From: Saccharopolyspora galaxeae
GTDB lineage: Bacteria > Actinomycetota > Actinomycetes > Mycobacteriales > Pseudonocardiaceae
Assembly (NCBI RefSeq): GCF_016526145.1
Contig: NZ_JADDUE010000011.1
Coordinates: forward strand, 1-64,000
Direction: 5' to 3'
Length of the DNA: 64,000 nucleotides
Position 1 is the stretch's first letter. The number at the start of each line of letters is the position of its first letter. Positions 1-6,878 of the stretch are shown here, one piece after another. Made by a program: the position numbers and the translations under genes. The notes below the pieces were generated by a model. It was not told where the DNA came from and made no database searches. It saw only the letters and a program-made list of their open reading frames with translations.

Positions 1-58
1 AAGGACCTCCATCGTTCGGTGCGTGATGTGGTGATCCACACCGAACCTGGGGGTCCTT
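1..58. repeat. Imperfect inverted repeat at left edge, possible end of a mobile element
   Basis: The arms begin AAGGACC and end GGTCCTT, and an inner pair CGGTG/CACCG closes an imperfect hairpin of nearly 60 bp. It lies immediately beside the point where the GntP permease reading frame stops matching its family (about position 115). The placement suggests the terminus or terminator of an inserted element whose body lies outside the window. No transposase is visible here, so this is inference. Confidence 0.4.
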
Positions 59-70
59 CCTATTCCAAGA

Positions 71-649
71 TCATCCAACCGCATGTTCCAAATTCACAAC
101 CTCCCGAGGCACTACACCTAGCGGAACTCGGAGGATGCCCGCGATGGCGACGGCGGCCACTCCGGGAGCCACGAAGACCAGGCCGACCTCGATGCCGGCG
201 GTGAGCGCGCCGCCCATGACTGCGCGTCCGCGAGGTCCCAGCCGGGGTCCGAGGCGCCGGGCCAGTGGCGCCGAGAGGACCAGCAGCACATCGGAGTAGA
301 TCGACGTGAACAGCGAGCTCAGCGCTGCGGCGAACACGTACGGGACGCTGCGTTCGCCGAACAGCGTCAGCGTGGCTTCGACCAGGCGCTGCATCGTGTC
401 GGTGACGGTCAGCAGCGAACCGAGGATGACGCCCAGCGCAACGAGGATGCCGATGTCGCCCATCACGTCCGCGAACCCGCCGGACACGGCCTCAACGGTG
501 CCCGCGGCGCCGACCTTGGTGGTGAGTCCGAGGTAGAGGGTGCCGAACAGCAGCGCGAAGACCGGGGGGAACTTCAGCCGGACGATCGCCAGGACGATGC
601 CCGCGATGGCGACCGCGGTGTTGGCTAGCAGCAGGACTTGGTCGCTCAC
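71..649 (-). pseudogene. GntP-family permease, C-terminally truncated
   Basis: The GTG start at 649 follows a GGAG box at good spacing. The product begins with hydrophobic segments typical of gluconate:H+ symporters of the GntP family and keeps the family block ending in a glycine-rich membrane turn followed by APGVAAVAIAGIL and VPLG. After about residue 179 the sequence changes to 14 unrelated residues and a stop, giving about 192 residues where the family normally has about 450. Over half of the transmembrane core is therefore missing and transport is very unlikely. The substrate would have been a sugar acid or hydroxy acid, fitting the dehydrogenase at 1840. The upstream side shares a 32-bp element with that gene. 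Confidence 0.75.
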
Positions 650-734
650 GGGGGCTCCAGATGAGAGGCGGTAGCCCGGGGCGGCCACCCGGTGCTCGTA
701 CCGACTCATCGTGACGTCGATCACCCCTGCTGTG

Positions 735-776
735 TCCAAGATGCGTTTGCAGGCTGATCGATAGGCTTCAGCTATC
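735..776 (-). promoter_or_regulatory. Shared upstream element, copy 1 (permease side)
   Basis: Positions 735-766 match the reverse complement of 1775-1806 at 28 of 32 positions. At its outer end is the dyad GATAG-N7-CTATC (760-776), which contains a T-N11-A core of the kind bound by LysR-type regulators. It sits upstream of the truncated permease and next to the LysR gene, so it is probably the regulator's binding site plus promoter. Confidence 0.65.
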
Positions 777-855
777 TTCTTCGCGTCGGTGCACGCGGTC
801 TGCGCTATTCGGAAAGGGGCACCGTGCGCCGATCGTCGCGGAAAGCGGGGTCTTC

Positions 856-1766
856 GTGGATGTCCGGCAGCTGCGCCACTTTCTGGCGGTGGTGGACCAC
901 GGCAGCGTTCATCGGGCGGCCGAGTGCCTGTTCGTGGCTCAACCGTCGGTGACCCAGACCATCCGCAGGCTCGAAGCCGAGCTGGGCACGGAGCTTTCCT
1001 CCGGCGAGGACGCGGGCTCGTGCTGAGCTCCTCGGGGACGGCGCTGGTCGGGCCGGCTCGGGAGGTCCTGCGATCCCTCGACGTGGCACGGGAGACCGTC
1101 GTCGCCGTCGACGGGCTGCGAGGCGGCAGATTGAGCATCGCGTCCATGCCGTCGCAGGTGGTCAGCCCGCTGACCGGGCTCCTGGCGGCGTTCGTGGACC
1201 GGTATCCCGGTGTGCAGGTCGGTGTCCGCGCCGCGGCCCGCCCGGATGACGTGCGGGAGGCCCTGCGCCGCGGGGATGCCGAGATCGGCGTCGTCGCTAC
1301 GGGCGGGACGGCGGAAGCGCTGGCCGACCTCGACCGGCTGCCGCTGGAGGTCCAGTCCTTCGTGCTGGTCGCCCGCGACGACGCCCTGCTCCCTCCCGGT
1401 CTTGATGATCTGCGCATGAGCGATCTGCGGGGGCTGCCGCTGATCGCAGGTCAGCCGGGCACCGGCATGCGGCGGGTCGCCGACGCGATCGTGGCCGCCA
1501 CCGACTGCCGCATCGCCGTGGAGATCGAGCACCGCGAGGGGCTGCTGCCGCTGGTGCTGAGCGGAGTCGGAGTCGCGGTCGTCGCCGACTCGTGGCGCCC
1601 GCTGGCCGATGCCGTCGGTCTGCAGGTGCGCCGCCTGGCGGTGGAAGACCGGCTCGACGTTGCGCTCGTGTGGCAGCGCCACCGGCTCGGCCCGGCGCCT
1701 GCGGCATTCGTAGCGGTGGCCGGTGGAACGGACGGGCCGGCGAGCGGGACGTCCGCCGCTCCCTGA
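856..1766 (+). pseudogene. LysR-family regulator, frameshifted
   Basis: From the GTG at 856 the frame encodes a typical LysR winged-helix start (VDVRQLRHFLAVVDHGSV, then AAECLFVAQPSVTQTIRRLE). This frame hits TGA at about 1024. The rest of the family pattern (RGRGLVLSSSG, then the effector-binding domain to the stop at 1766) continues in another frame. Restoring one T in the run at 994-997 would join them as ELF-LRRGRG. It is either a disrupted gene or an assembly error. Intact, it would be about 303 residues, normal for LysR proteins. It is divergent from the permease and precedes the dehydrogenase, and would be expected to control both through the GATAR-N7-CTATC sites. Confidence 0.75.
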
Positions 1767-1806
1767 TAAGCAACGCCTATCGACCGGCCTGCAAACTCGT
1801 CTTGGA
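1765..1806 (+). promoter_or_regulatory. Shared upstream element, copy 2 (dehydrogenase side)
   Basis: The dyad GATAA-N7-CTATC at 1765-1781 is followed by the conserved block 1775-1806, inverted relative to the copy at 735-766. It lies 34-75 bases before the dehydrogenase ATG. The shared orientation toward each structural gene suggests a common regulator, most simply the adjacent LysR protein. Confidence 0.65.
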
Positions 1807-1839
1807 CGCTAACGGTCGTCGCCTCGTTCCATTAACGGC

Positions 1840-2907
1840 ATGACGACCAGCTACCGCATCGCACTCATCCCCGGCGACGGCATCGGCACCGAGGTGCTGC
1901 CGCCCGCCTGCGCCGTTCTCGACGCGGTCGGCCGCCGGCACGGCCTCGCCTTCGGCTACGACGTCTTCGACTGGTCCTGCCGCCGGTACCTGGACGAGGG
2001 CGCGATGATGCCGCCCGACGGGTTGGACCGCATCCGCGACCACGACGCGATCCTTCTCGGCGCCGTCGGCTGGACGGGGGTGCCGGACCACGTGTCGCTG
2101 TGGGGACTTCTCATCCCCATCCGGCGCCGGTTCCGGCAGTACGTGAACTTGCGGCCGATCAAGGTCCTCGATGGCGTGCCGAGCCCCGTCGCCAAGGCGA
2201 CGAGCGACGTCGACTTCGTCGTCGTGCGGGAGAACGTCGAGGGCGAGTACTCCGAGATCGGAGGCCGGCTGAACCGGGGCTTCCCCGAGGAGATGGCCGT
2301 GCAGGAAGCGGTCTTCACCAGAGCGGGCACCGAGCGCATCCTGCAGTACGCCTTCGACGCCGCTCAGCAGCGGCGCGGACACCTGGTCTCGGCGACGAAG
2401 TCGAACGGCATCGTCCACACGATGCCGTTCTGGGACGAGATCGCCGAGGAAGTCGGCGCCCGGCACCCGGGCGTGACGTGGCGCCAGGAGCACATCGACG
2501 CCCTTGTCGCCAAGGTCGTTCTCGACCCGGCCCGGTTCGACGTCATCGTCGGATCGAACCTGTTCGGGGACATCCTCAGCGACCTCGCCGCCGCGGTGTC
2601 GGGCAGCATCGGCATCGCTCCCGCCGCGAACCTCGACCCCGACCGCAACTTCCCGTCCATGTTCGAACCGGTGCACGGTTCCGCCCCGGACATCGCCGGG
2701 CGGGGCATCGCGAACCCGCTCGGCGCCATCTGGTCGGCCGCGATGATGCTCGACCACCTCGGCCATCCGGAAGCGGCTGCGGAAGTGTCGGACGCCTTCA
2801 CCAGCGCGCTGGCCACGAACGACGCGCGCACCCCGGACCTCGGTGGGAACGCGACGACCAACGAGTTCACCGAACTCGTGCTCGGGAACTTCGCACGTCA
2901 CCGATGA
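1840..2907 (+). CDS. Tartrate/D-malate dehydrogenase family protein (isopropylmalate dehydrogenase fold)
   Basis: This 355-residue protein is a NAD-dependent beta-decarboxylating hydroxyacid dehydrogenase. The N-terminus has the family signature IALIPGDGIGTEVLP. The substrate arginines fall in an RRRFRQYVNLRP segment, followed by VVVRENVEGEYSEIGG, which is typical of the tartrate/D-malate branch rather than LeuB. The metal-site segment GSNLFGDILSDLAAAVSGS and the nucleotide-binding FEPVHGSAPDIAG are intact. The likely reactions are oxidation of tartrate or oxidative decarboxylation of D-malate in the cytoplasm; the exact substrate cannot be read from sequence. There is no clear ribosome site before the ATG. 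It shares its upstream element with the broken permease gene, implying a former uptake-and-oxidation regulon. Confidence 0.85.
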   Translation: MTTSYRIALIPGDGIGTEVLPPACAVLDAVGRRHGLAFGYDVFDWSCRRYLDEGAMMPPDGLDRIRDHDAILLGAVGWTGVPDHVSLWGLLIPIRRRFRQYVNLRPIKVLDGVPSPVAKATSDVDFVVVRENVEGEYSEIGGRLNRGFPEEMAVQEAVFTRAGTERILQYAFDAAQQRRGHLVSATKSNGIVHTMPFWDEIAEEVGARHPGVTWRQEHIDALVAKVVLDPARFDVIVGSNLFGDILSDLAAAVSGSIGIAPAANLDPDRNFPSMFEPVHGSAPDIAGRGIANPLGAIWSAAMMLDHLGHPEAAAEVSDAFTSALATNDARTPDLGGNATTNEFTELVLGNFARHR

Positions 2908-2937
2908 ATCGGGAGGCGTGCGCCTCGACCGACCGGC

Positions 2938-3029
2938 GGAGGCGGACGGGAATCGAACCCGCCTGGCCGAGGTGCTCGGCCACGTCGGTTTTGAAGACCG
3001 CGGGGGCCACCAGGCACCCATACGCCTCC
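2938..3029 (-). tRNA. selC: Selenocysteine tRNA (anticodon TCA)
   Basis: On the minus strand the acceptor ends GGAGGCG and CGCCTCC pair. The anticodon loop CTTCAAA carries TCA (plus-strand TGA at 2992-2994). A long extra arm follows (GTGGCCGAG and CTCGGCCA pair), then the T arm with GGTTCGATTCCC. The length of 92 nt without encoded CCA and the very long variable arm are typical of bacterial tRNA-Sec. It is charged with serine, converted to selenocysteine by SelA and delivered to UGA by SelB; neither protein is encoded here. It lies 90 nt before selD, in opposite orientation, and reads toward the dehydrogenase gene. Confidence 0.95.
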
Positions 3030-3106
3030 CTCGCCGCACGGCGCGGAACAACATTACGCACCGGGGATGCCGCGCCGCGCGGGCGGCCGGTCATTGCTCG
3101 GTGACC

Positions 3107-3112
3107 TACGCT
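3107..3112 (+). promoter_or_regulatory. -10 box for leaderless selD
   Basis: TACGCT matches the actinobacterial TANNNT -10 consensus and is followed by exactly 7 nt before the GTG start codon. Transcription would then begin at or next to the start codon. No convincing -35 box is seen. Confidence 0.5.
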
Positions 3113-3119
3113 CGCAGGG

Positions 3120-4121
3120 GTGACCGAGCTTCGGACGAATTCCGCCCACCGCCTGACCCAGTACGCGCACGGAGGGGGCTGCGCGTGCAAAATCCCGCCG
3201 GGCGAACTGGAATCCATGGTCGCGGGTCTGCGCGGCAGCACCGACGGCGAGCTGATCGTCGGGCTCGACGACGGCGACGACGCGGCCGCGGTGCGCCTGG
3301 ACGGCGGCAGCGCGGTGATCAGCACCGCGGACTTCTTCACCCCGGTCGTGGACGACGCCTACGACTGGGGCCGGATCGCCGCGGCCAACGCACTGTCCGA
3401 TGTGTACGCGATGGGCGGACGGCCGGTCGTGGCGGTGAATCTGCTGTGCTGGCCGCGCGAGCTGCTGCCGGTGGAACTGGCCGGTGAGGTGCTGCGCGGC
3501 GGAATGGACGTCGGCAGGCAGGCGGCCTGCCCGGTCGCGGGCGGGCACAGCGTGGACGACCCGGAACCGAAGTACGGCATGGCCGTCACCGGCGTCGGTT
3601 CGCCGGATACCTTGCTGCGCAACGACTCCGGGCGTGCCGGCCTGCCGCTGTCGCTGACCAAGCCGCTGGGCATCGGGGTGCTCAACACCCGGCACAAGGC
3701 CACCGGCGAGGTCTTCCCGCAGGCGGTGGCGGCGATGACCGAGCTCAACGCGGGCGCCGCCGACGCTGCGGTGCGGGCCGGGATCGGGTGCGCCACCGAC
3801 GTGACCGGTTTCGGCCTGCTCGGTCACCTGCTCAAACTTGCCCGCGCCAGCGGGGTGTCCGCGCACCTCGATCCGGCAGCGGTGTCCTATCTGGACGGAG
3901 CTAGGGAGGCGTTGCGGGACGGCTTCGTCAGCGGCGGCACGAAGCGCAACCTGGACTGGGTGCGGCCGCACGCCGACCTCTCGGCGATCTCCGAGGACGA
4001 GGCGCTGCTGCTGGCCGACGCGCAGACCTCCGGGGGCTTGCTGGTGGCCGGAGAGGTCCCGGGCGCACCGGTCATCGGTGAGCTCGCCCCGCGGGAGGAA
4101 CACCTCATCACCGTGCGCTGA
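3120..4121 (+). CDS. selD: Selenide, water dikinase (selenophosphate synthetase)
   Basis: This enzyme makes selenophosphate from selenide and ATP, the selenium donor for Sec-tRNA formation. The 333-residue protein has the N-terminal active-site loop GGGCACKIPPGE. Cys21 and Lys24 correspond to the essential Cys17 and Lys20 of the E. coli enzyme, so this is the cysteine form, not a selenoprotein itself. The AIR-synthase-type ATP-binding blocks follow (ISTADFFTPVVDD, AMGGRPVVAVNLL, GGHSVDDPEPKYG, TDVTGFGLLGHL, DAQTSGGLL). GTG at 3120 is chosen because the -10 box TACGCT ends 7 nt before it, suggesting a leaderless mRNA. It lies between selC and, 2.7 kb on, the UGA-containing formate dehydrogenase that needs it. 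Confidence 0.96.
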   Translation: MTELRTNSAHRLTQYAHGGGCACKIPPGELESMVAGLRGSTDGELIVGLDDGDDAAAVRLDGGSAVISTADFFTPVVDDAYDWGRIAAANALSDVYAMGGRPVVAVNLLCWPRELLPVELAGEVLRGGMDVGRQAACPVAGGHSVDDPEPKYGMAVTGVGSPDTLLRNDSGRAGLPLSLTKPLGIGVLNTRHKATGEVFPQAVAAMTELNAGAADAAVRAGIGCATDVTGFGLLGHLLKLARASGVSAHLDPAAVSYLDGAREALRDGFVSGGTKRNLDWVRPHADLSAISEDEALLLADAQTSGGLLVAGEVPGAPVIGELAPREEHLITVR

Positions 4122-4293
4122 GCGGCGGGTCGAGCCGGCGGTTGGCGTTCTCCCGCCGTTTCAGCCGCCGATGGCCCGGCCCGGGCAACTCGGCGGCATT
4201 CCCGGCAGACCAGTCCCGGTCGGCGACCATCCGGCGGGAAGCGTCCCGGCGGCCGCCGGGCTCAGCCGCCCGCGTTCTTGCGCCTCCCGCGCA

Positions 4294-4980
4294 TCATCCG
4301 CCCGCGAGTTCGGCCGCCCCGCCCAGCCCGGCCGCGGTTTCGTCGAGCAGCGCGGTGAACACCTCGCGCAGCGGCGTGCCGTCGGTGCGCGCCAGCCACG
4401 TCCGCATCGCCGAGCCGAAGCAGCTCATCAGCACGATCGCCCAGGTGTAGAGCCGCGGATCGGCGCCGTCCGCCGCATCGCAGTGCTGGATCAGCTCGTC
4501 GACGACGTCGTGCACCCACCGCCGGTGCAGCATGTGGAACTCGTAGTCCCCGGTCGCTTCCAGCGACTCCAGCAGCCGCGCGCGCAGCAGGTGCTGCTGG
4601 CGATCCAGCTCCACCCGCTCGGCGGTGTCCAGTAGCACCGCGGTCAGCGACCGCATCGGGTGCTCGCCGATCGGCCGGGAATGCAGCACCTGCCGCATCC
4701 GTTCGGTCTCGTGCGTGGTGTCGCCGAACAGCACGGCGTCCTTGCTGGGGAAGTGGCGGAAGAACGTGCGCGGCGCGACGTCGGCGGCCTCGGCGATCTG
4801 CTCGACCGTGGTGGCGTCGAAGCCCTGCTCGGTGAACAGCTTCAACGCGGCTTGCTCGATGCTCGCCCGGGTCCGCGCGGTGCGCCGCCGCCTGCGGTCC
4901 GCCGGCTCACCCGGACGGCCGCCGGAAGCGGTCCCGGTTCCCCGGGATCCGGAGTCCCCACGCACGGTAGCGGCGGTCAT
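4294..4980 (-). CDS. TetR-family transcriptional regulator
   Basis: The 228-residue product starts at the ATG at 4980, with GGAG three bases upstream. A basic, probably unstructured tail of about 40 residues precedes a clear TetR helix-turn-helix (ALKLFTEQGF, TTVEQIAEAADVAPRTFFRHF, PSKDAVLFGD). The remainder is the helical ligand-binding domain, ending in Ala/Gly-rich sequence. It is divergent from the MFS exporter at 5102. The intergenic region carries the perfect palindrome TGTCAC-GA-GTGACA, so it most likely represses itself and the exporter until a toxic substrate binds. Confidence 0.9.
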   Translation of the reverse strand: MTAATVRGDSGSRGTGTASGGRPGEPADRRRRRTARTRASIEQAALKLFTEQGFDATTVEQIAEAADVAPRTFFRHFPSKDAVLFGDTTHETERMRQVLHSRPIGEHPMRSLTAVLLDTAERVELDRQQHLLRARLLESLEATGDYEFHMLHRRWVHDVVDELIQHCDAADGADPRLYTWAIVLMSCFGSAMRTWLARTDGTPLREVFTALLDETAAGLGGAAELAGG

Positions 4981-5026
4981 GCGCTCCAGGTTCGTCGCAG
5001 CGCACCGGAACGTCAACGGTGGCAGG

Positions 5027-5040
5027 TGTCACGAGTGACA
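5027..5040. promoter_or_regulatory. Palindromic operator between tetR and MFS gene
   Basis: TGTCAC-GA-GTGACA has perfect 6-bp arms. It lies 47 bases upstream of the TetR start and 62 bases upstream of the MFS start, where a divergent TetR operator would be expected. Confidence 0.6.
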
Positions 5041-5101
5041 ATTGGCAGTGCTGACATAACCTGGTGGGTGGATGCGCACGACGGGGAAGTGAGGAGACGC
5101 G

Positions 5102-6766
5102 GTGTCGGACACCGAGAAGGCTGCGGGGGGCGGCCTGCCACGCGCTGGAGGCCAGCCCCGCACGGAAGGTGAACGCCGCGCCGCGGCCGAGGGCATCGCG
5201 CTACCGGTCTACCGCCGCCGCTGGGCGACGCTGGTGGTGCTGTGCCTGGCGCTGTCGGCGACGATGCTGGCCAACACCTCGCTCGGCGTCGCGCTGCCGT
5301 TCCTGTCGCAGGAACTCGGTTCCTCGCTGTCGGACCAGCAGTGGTTCAGCAACGCCTACGCGCTGGTGTTCGCGGGCTTGCTGTTCACCACCTCGACGAT
5401 CGCCGACCGCTACGGGCGCAAGGCGATGCTGCAGGCCGGGCTGGTGCTGTTCGGGGTGGTCTCGGCCTACGTGTGGGTGCTGGTGGACTCGAACGCGGAG
5501 CTGATCGCCGCGCGCGGGCTGCTCGGCCTCGGCGGCGCGATGATCATGCCGGTGACGCTGTCCATCCTGACCAGCGTGTTCCCCAGCGCCGAGCGGACCA
5601 GGGCGGTCGGCATCTGGGCCGCGGTCTCCGGCGCGGGCACTTCGCTCGGGCCCGTGCTGGCCGGACTGCTGCTGGAGTACTTCTCCTGGCACGCGGTGTT
5701 CGCGATCAACATCCCGGTCGTGATCGTCGGCGTGCTGGCGAGCATCCGGTACGTGCCGCAGCAGGCTTCCGCTGCCGACACCAGCGAAGGCGGCCACGGC
5801 GGCATCGACATCCTCGGCGCGGTGCTGTCCACCGTCGGCATCACCCTGGTCGTCTACGCCCTGATCGACGCCCAGCACGTCGGCTGGACCGCGGCGCGCA
5901 CCTGGATCCTGGTGGCGATCGGGCTGGTCGTGGTGGCGCTGTTCGTGCTCTGGGAGCGGCGCGCGAAGGACCCGATGCTGGACGTGGGCCTGTTCCGCAA
6001 CCGCGGGTTCGCGGCCTCGGCGGTCGCGCTCACGCTGGTGTTCTTCGCGATGATCGGCGTGTTCTTCTCGCTGAGCCAGACGCTGATCCTGGTCTTCGGC
6101 TACTCGCCGCTGGGCTCGTCGGTGGCGATGCTGCCGATGTCGGTGATGATGGTGCTGATCGCCCCGCAGGTCGCGGGCATCGTCGGGCGGTTCGGGCCGC
6201 GCGCGACCATCGCGTCCGGGCTGGTGCTGGCCGCGGCGGGCATGGCCGGTCTGAGCACGCTGACCGCCGACTCCGGCTACCTGCACTTCCTGCTCCCGCT
6301 GGCGCTGACCTCGGGCGGCATGTCGCTGGCGATGGCACCGGCCACCGACCAGCTGATGGCCAACGTGCCGCGCGAGCGGGCCGGGATGGGCTCGGCCACC
6401 AACGACGTCACCCGCGAGGTCGGTGCTTCGCTCGGCGTCGCGGTGCTCGGCAGCGTGCTGGGCAGCGCCTACGCGGGCTACCTGGACCCGGCGGTGCAGC
6501 AGCTGCCGGAGCAGCTGGCCGGGATGGCCAAGGAGTCGCTGCCCGGCGGGCTGATGGCCGCCGCCCAGCTCGGCCCGCAGGGCGCCGGGTTCGCCCAGCA
6601 GGTGCTGACCTCGTGGATGAGTGGCATGCACGTGGCGAACCTCGCCGGTGCCGGGCTGATCCTGCTGGCCGCGGTGGTCGCCTGGGTGTGGCTGCCGCGC
6701 ACGACCGCCTCGGCCGAGCCGCAGGCGCAGCCCGAGCAGCAGGAGGCGCAGGCGCAGAACACCTGA
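5102..6766 (+). CDS. MFS drug-type exporter, DHA2 (EmrB/QacA) family
   Basis: This 554-residue proton-coupled exporter of the inner membrane is predicted to have 14 membrane segments, the DHA2 arrangement. Supporting motifs are the MFS motif A region (TIADRYGRKAMLQAG), motif C-like GAGTSLGPVLAGLLLEYFSW near residue 180, and a long C-terminal loop before the last helix. The GTG start at 5102 follows GAGGAG. Both termini are hydrophilic; the C-terminus is Glu/Gln/Ala-rich. The divergent TetR gene and palindrome indicate inducible efflux of a drug or metabolite. A strong hairpin ends the transcript, separating it from fdhA despite the same direction. Confidence 0.9.
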   Translation: MSDTEKAAGGGLPRAGGQPRTEGERRAAAEGIALPVYRRRWATLVVLCLALSATMLANTSLGVALPFLSQELGSSLSDQQWFSNAYALVFAGLLFTTSTIADRYGRKAMLQAGLVLFGVVSAYVWVLVDSNAELIAARGLLGLGGAMIMPVTLSILTSVFPSAERTRAVGIWAAVSGAGTSLGPVLAGLLLEYFSWHAVFAINIPVVIVGVLASIRYVPQQASAADTSEGGHGGIDILGAVLSTVGITLVVYALIDAQHVGWTAARTWILVAIGLVVVALFVLWERRAKDPMLDVGLFRNRGFAASAVALTLVFFAMIGVFFSLSQTLILVFGYSPLGSSVAMLPMSVMMVLIAPQVAGIVGRFGPRATIASGLVLAAAGMAGLSTLTADSGYLHFLLPLALTSGGMSLAMAPATDQLMANVPRERAGMGSATNDVTREVGASLGVAVLGSVLGSAYAGYLDPAVQQLPEQLAGMAKESLPGGLMAAAQLGPQGAGFAQQVLTSWMSGMHVANLAGAGLILLAAVVAWVWLPRTTASAEPQAQPEQQEAQAQNT

Positions 6767-6783
6767 TCGCGAGTTCGCGGATC

Positions 6784-6814
6784 CGGGGCGGGGCGAAAGA
6801 TTTGCCCCGCCCCG
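6784..6814 (+). terminator. Terminator between MFS gene and fdhA
   Basis: An 11-bp perfect GC stem (6784-6794 with 6804-6814) encloses the loop GAAAGATTT and is followed by TTTCAA. It lies 18 nt after the exporter stop codon, so fdhA should have its own promoter between 6815 and 6878. Confidence 0.85.
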
Positions 6815-6878
6815 TTTCAAGTGATCGCATCGCGGGTACCGGGTGGGAGCCGAAGCCCGCCGCACGAGGAGGTCCGCG

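Noticed and set aside
1015-1026. TGA in the LysR helix-turn-helix frame as a second selenocysteine codon
   Set aside because: Reading through the TGA in the same frame does not continue LysR similarity; the protein pattern resumes in a different frame, so a frameshift explains it better, and no SECIS-like hairpin follows.
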